DNA of 64,000 bases from Sinorhizobium garamanticum (GTDB lineage Bacteria; Pseudomonadota; Alphaproteobacteria; Rhizobiales; Rhizobiaceae). Within the stretch, counting starts at the first letter, position 1. Each line of letters starts with the position of its first letter. Location of the stretch: positions 3,107,001-3,171,000 of the forward strand of contig NZ_CP120373.1 of assembly GCF_029892065.1 (NCBI RefSeq). Reading direction: 5' to 3'. Shown piece after piece: positions 61,098 to 64,000 of this stretch. Below the pieces are notes generated by a model that was given only the letters and a program-made list of their open reading frames with translations, ran no database searches and was not told the DNA's origin. Position numbers and translations under genes: made by a program.

Positions 61098-62429
61098 TGT
61101 CCGAACCGGATAGATGGGTGACAGAACGGACCGTTTACATAGGTGACAGTTTTCTTTGCGCCGGGAGGTCCCGGCGATGGTTTGGAGAGAGACTGGCATC
61201 ATGGACGAGCGGCTGAAGTTTGTCGGGGAATGTCTGGAGGGCGAAGAGACGATGACGGCGCTGTGTGCGGCCTACGGGATTTCGCGCAAGACCGGCTACA
61301 AATGGCTGGGCCGCTATCGCGCGCTTGGGCCGCAGGGTCTGCTCGATCTGCCGCGGGCACCGCTGGCGCATGGGCGGGCAACGCCTGAGGAGCTGGTGGC
61401 TCGGATCGTGGCGGAGAAGGAGGCGCGTCCGTTGTGGGGTCCGAAGAAGGTGCTGGCGCGGCTGCAGCGCACCGAACCGCAGCTGAGCTGGCCGGCGGCC
61501 TCGACGGTTGGCGAGATCCTGAAGCGGCATGGTCTTGTCGGGCGCCGGCGGGGGCGCTGGCGGGCGGCCGGCACCGGCGCGTTGGCGCCCGTCAGCCACC
61601 CCAATGCGGTGTGGAGCGGCGACTACAAGGGCTGGTTCCGGACCCGCGACGGGCGGCGCTGCGAACCGCTGACGGTGATGGACGCAGCCAGCCGGTACGT
61701 GCTGGCACTTGAAGCCTGCGCAACGCCGTCGGAGGCGGAGGCCTGGCCGGTGTTCGAGCGGCTGTTCAAGGAGCACGGCCTGCCGGACCGCTTCCGCAGC
61801 GACAACGGCTCGCCCTTCGCGGCGACCGGCGTCACCGGACTGACGCCGCTTGCCGTGCGCTTCATCAAGCTCGGCATCGGACTTGAGCGCATCACCCCGG
61901 GCAGACCGCAGCAGAACGGCCGCCACGAACGCTTCCACCTGACGATGCTGCCGCTGGCGGCGACGCCGGAGGCCGACCAGGCGGCGCAGCAGGCCGCCTT
62001 CGACGCGTTTCGCAAGAGCTACAACGACGAGCGCCCGCACGAGGCGCTCGCCATGGCGGTGCCGGCCACCCAGTACCGGCCGTCGCCGCGGCGCCTGCCC
62101 GATCACCTGCCCGAGCCCGACTATCCGGCCGCGGCGGCGGTGCGGCGGGTGCGTTCCAATGGCGAGATCAAGTGGAATGGCGACCTCGTCTATGTCGCCG
62201 GCGCGCTGGCCGGCGAGGCCGTCGCCATCGAGGAGAACCAAGAGGGGACCTGGACGCTACGCTTCCACACCCACCCGCTCGGCATTATCGATCGAAAGAC
62301 CAGGCGACTTGTCCGCCCCAGCGCCGTGCAACCCCGACCAGCCGGCGCCGGGGCGGACACCGCTATGCAGGGGGGAGAAGTGTAACCCATGTATCCGGTT
62401 CAAAGTGTTACCCATCTATCGGCTGGACA
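61098..62429. mobile_element. IS481-family insertion sequence, intact
   Basis: A 1332-bp element. Its ends are imperfect inverted repeats, TGTCCGAACCGGATAGATGG and TGTCCAGCCGATAGATGGGT, flanked by a 4-bp direct repeat CAGG at 61094-61097 and 62430-62433. Removing the element plus one CAGG restores the palindromic repeat. It encodes one full-length transposase. The TGT start and short target duplication fit IS481. Confidence 0.9.
61177..62385 (+). CDS. IS481-family transposase
   Basis: A 402-residue transposase from ATG 61177, after GGGAGGTCCCGGCG. The N-terminus has an HTH (TMTALCAAYGISRKTGYKWL). The integrase core has catalytic D149 (WSGDYKGWF), D209 (FRSDNGSPF) and E251 (GRHERFH). The C-terminal strand region (VYVAGALAGEAVAIEENQEG) is typical for IS481. 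The gene is intact, so the element may be active. Confidence 0.93.
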   Translation: MVWRETGIMDERLKFVGECLEGEETMTALCAAYGISRKTGYKWLGRYRALGPQGLLDLPRAPLAHGRATPEELVARIVAEKEARPLWGPKKVLARLQRTEPQLSWPAASTVGEILKRHGLVGRRRGRWRAAGTGALAPVSHPNAVWSGDYKGWFRTRDGRRCEPLTVMDAASRYVLALEACATPSEAEAWPVFERLFKEHGLPDRFRSDNGSPFAATGVTGLTPLAVRFIKLGIGLERITPGRPQQNGRHERFHLTMLPLAATPEADQAAQQAAFDAFRKSYNDERPHEALAMAVPATQYRPSPRRLPDHLPEPDYPAAAAVRRVRSNGEIKWNGDLVYVAGALAGEAVAIEENQEGTWTLRFHTHPLGIIDRKTRRLVRPSAVQPRPAGAGADTAMQGGEV

Positions 62430-62547
62430 CAGGGCAGAGGGGGGTGCCGTCCTGAGCAGCTCGGAGATGCAGCCCGCACGATTCTCACGACGTCCAACGA
62501 GATCGGATTTCGCTTTAGCGCGAATTTCCGCTCCCACCCATGCCGTC

Positions 62548-62586
62548 GGCCATCTCTACAAAAGCGACGCTTTTGTAGAGATGGCC
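62548..62586. terminator. Perfect 18-bp stem hairpin, downstream of the carbonic anhydrase gene
   Basis: GGCCATCTCTACAAAAGC and GCTTTTGTAGAGATGGCC are exact inverses around GAC. It lies 41 bp downstream of the leftward carbonic anhydrase stop and probably ends or protects that transcript. Confidence 0.6.
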
Positions 62587-62627
62587 CTGCGGCCGTGAGG
62601 GGGAAGCGCCCGCGTTGGTCTCGTCGA

Positions 62628-63377
62628 TCAACTGGAGCTCAGAACATAGCGGCGGTTGCCGGGAAGCGCCGGCCGTGCGTTCATGGAATAAAGCCGAGTG
62701 AACCTCTTGATGTCGGCCGGGTCGACCTCGATCGGTTCCATCGCCACCATCCAGTCGACGATCTCGCTGCAGGGAGGGGTGGTCAGCGATCCCTCATAAC
62801 TCCAATACTTCAGCGAGGAGGGCAAGAGGCCTTTCGGGTCGACGGCATCGAGCTGGGTTTCTTCGCCGGCGTTCTGCGGGAACTTCGCCGCGAGGCTCGC
62901 GAAGGTCGGGTTGGCCGCGCCGGGGACAAGGAAAACGCCGAGCACGCCGAGCGCGCCGGTCTCCGCATTCTTGTGAACGAAATGCGCTTCCATCGGGAAG
63001 TTTTTGCCCTCGACAAGATGCTCGCTTGGCGCGTGGAAGTGGTACTGCACCAGATCATAGGTCTTGTCGCCGCGGCGAAGCGTACCGCCGGCGGCCTTCA
63101 CCTGGATCGTATGGCCATTGTTGAGGATCGTGCCGCCGCGCGCCCAGTCGGTCGCCAGATCGGGGATTTCGGCCTTGATCGCGCCGCGGATGTCAACCGG
63201 TGATTGCTGCGAGCCGGCCGAACAAGCACTGTTCTCAGTGCTCAAAGTACCCCAATGCTCAGGACCTTCTTCGCCTTCATAGCCCCAATGCACGCCTTCG
63301 GCCGCGTATGCCGTTTTGACGCAGAGCGGGCAGGCCGCAAGCAAGGCCAAGCCCCTGAGGAAATCACGCCTTTCCAT
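62628..63377 (-). CDS. Alpha-type carbonic anhydrase, Tat-exported
   Basis: A 249-residue protein. The N-terminus RRDFLRGLALLAACPLCVKT has the Tat twin-arginine pattern. Alpha-CA features follow: HWGTLSTENSACSAGSQQSP, VQYHFHAPSEHLVEGK with the zinc histidines, MEAHFVHKN with the third, and LTTPPCSEIVDWMV. It hydrates CO2 in the periplasm. Cysteines in SACSAG and PPCSE are positioned for the conserved disulfide. It is monocistronic, with a strong hairpin downstream. Confidence 0.93.
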   Translation of the reverse strand: MERRDFLRGLALLAACPLCVKTAYAAEGVHWGYEGEEGPEHWGTLSTENSACSAGSQQSPVDIRGAIKAEIPDLATDWARGGTILNNGHTIQVKAAGGTLRRGDKTYDLVQYHFHAPSEHLVEGKNFPMEAHFVHKNAETGALGVLGVFLVPGAANPTFASLAAKFPQNAGEETQLDAVDPKGLLPSSLKYWSYEGSLTTPPCSEIVDWMVAMEPIEVDPADIKRFTRLYSMNARPALPGNRRYVLSSS

Positions 63378-63582
63378 TCATATTCCCTTTCGAATGATCA
63401 CGAGCAGATCGCGCTCGTGGGGGCGGGATGTTGTCCTCGATACCTGTCAACCACCTGTCAGAACGACGCGTTTTAAAAAGGGCTGCGCGAAACGCCGACG
63501 TTGGCGACAGACGCCGCGAAAGGCTCGGATTGCGCCAGAAGCGGTCATGCCACTGCAACAAGGGGCTGATAAGGCCCGAAAC

Positions 63583-63688
63583 TCTGCAGCGTCGCGCGTC
63601 TAATCGGACGCGCAGAGCCGCTGTAGCACTTTGAATCGCTGCATGGTTTTGTCCTTAAATCGATTCCGATTTAAGGAACCATGCGGTA
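63583..63688 (-). repeat. RIME1-like element, inverted
   Basis: CTGCAGCGTCGCGCGTC..GGACGCGC, CGCTGTAGCACTTTGAATCG and CTGCATGGTTTTGTCCTTAAA..TTTAAGGAACCATGC: a near-complete copy in inverse orientation, 31 bp before the sulfotransferase start. No other feature is visible in 63378-63718. Confidence 0.78.
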
Positions 63689-63718
63689 GCGGCTCTCTCC
63701 TTGGTTTGAGAAACAGCA

Positions 63719-64000
63719 ATGTCGAAATACGACTCCTATGTGATCTGCACGTCGCCGCGCAGCGGCAGCACACTATTGTGCAAGCTCCTGGCGGCGACCG
63801 GCGTCTCTGGAAATCCGGGGTCGTACTTTCACCGTCCCTCAATCTCCGAATGGCTCGCCTATTTCGACCTGCCTTCAGAGGCCGCCACATCGGAACGCGA
63901 AACCCTGGCTACGATATTTCGAGCGGCAATTGCGAAGGGAAGCCTCAACACGGGCATGTTCGGCCTGCGACTGCAGAGACATAGCTTTGATTTTTTTGTC
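63719..64000 (+). CDS. Stf0-type sulfotransferase, N-terminal part
   Basis: The open frame from ATG 63719 runs to the window edge (94 codons). YVICTSPRSGSTLLCKLLAA is the 5'-phosphosulfate binding loop (PAPS-binding P-loop-like motif), and GSYFHRPSISEWLAYFDLP and MFGLRLQRHSFDFF fit the Stf0 family (trehalose 2-sulfotransferase-like). Such enzymes sulfate glycans or nodulation factors and lipids with PAPS. Its C-terminal half lies outside the window. The ribosome-binding site is weak. Confidence 0.8.
   Translation, partial: MSKYDSYVICTSPRSGSTLLCKLLAATGVSGNPGSYFHRPSISEWLAYFDLPSEAATSERETLATIFRAAIAKGSLNTGMFGLRLQRHSFDFFV

Noticed and set aside
1..64000. CRISPR array or tRNA/rRNA genes
   Set aside because: No regularly spaced direct repeats with unique spacers were seen, and no tRNA-like cloverleaf or rRNA signature was found by eye; a covariance search could still find one.

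Overview
The window looks like chromosomal or chromid DNA from a Rhizobiaceae bacterium, most likely Sinorhizobium/Ensifer-like (inference). The supporting features are many intergenic palindromic repeats of the Rhizobium-specific intergenic mosaic element (RIME) type, BA14K-family proteins, an apparent alpha-r14-type small RNA whose hairpin loops carry anti-Shine-Dalgarno CCTCC motifs, and a choline-sulfate cluster. Genes are high G+C, mostly monocistronic or in short operons. Almost every intergenic gap over 100 bp holds a repeat.

0-8 kb: the C-terminal end of a DnaA-domain-IV-like protein and a phage-like unknown gene with a 55-bp tandem repeat upstream; a methyltransferase; a DUF1194 vWA protein; a small exported protein; an L,D-transpeptidase; and three BA14K genes, two from a recent tandem duplication. 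8-16 kb: a 1123-aa SAM-domain/class III cyclase/AAA/repeat protein, a truncated hemoglobin, a ProC-like reductase, a six-TM protein and a methyltransferase. 16-18.6 kb: an accessory patch with a small HTH-like protein, a HEPN-like protein with an RX4H motif and a phage-type adenine-N6 methyltransferase. 18.7-27 kb: a methyltransferase, a sorbosone-dehydrogenase-like protein, a translationally coupled pair (exported Pcm plus a polytopic spermidine-synthase-like protein) and a second class III cyclase with TolB-like and TPR regions. 27-31 kb: the sRNA, DUF6494, a tetR-yciI-tag operon with a perfect operator palindrome, and a divergent AraC/peroxiredoxin-like pair.

31-41.6 kb: mostly stress and detoxification genes (SnoaL-like, GST, DUF1254/DUF1214, VOC, exported RidA-like, TetR with a double operator), a frameshifted flavoprotein, a MITE-like element and a 58-aa membrane protein. 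41.7-48.5 kb: a five-gene leftward operon built round a 1414-aa YadA-type trimeric autotransporter, with an IalB-family protein, a single-TM protein, a DUF4189 protein and an unrecognised helical protein. 48.9-53.5 kb: a methyltransferase converging on a complete siderophore/iron ABC operon (binding protein, two permeases, ATPase). 53.8-60.8 kb: small enzymes, then a LysR regulator divergent from a choline-binding protein and choline sulfatase, then a GNAT. 60.9-64 kb: an intact IS481-family element inserted in a palindromic repeat with a 4-bp target duplication, a Tat-exported alpha-carbonic anhydrase and the start of a Stf0-type sulfotransferase.

All family assignments come from reading motifs by eye. 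No database search or structure prediction was run.
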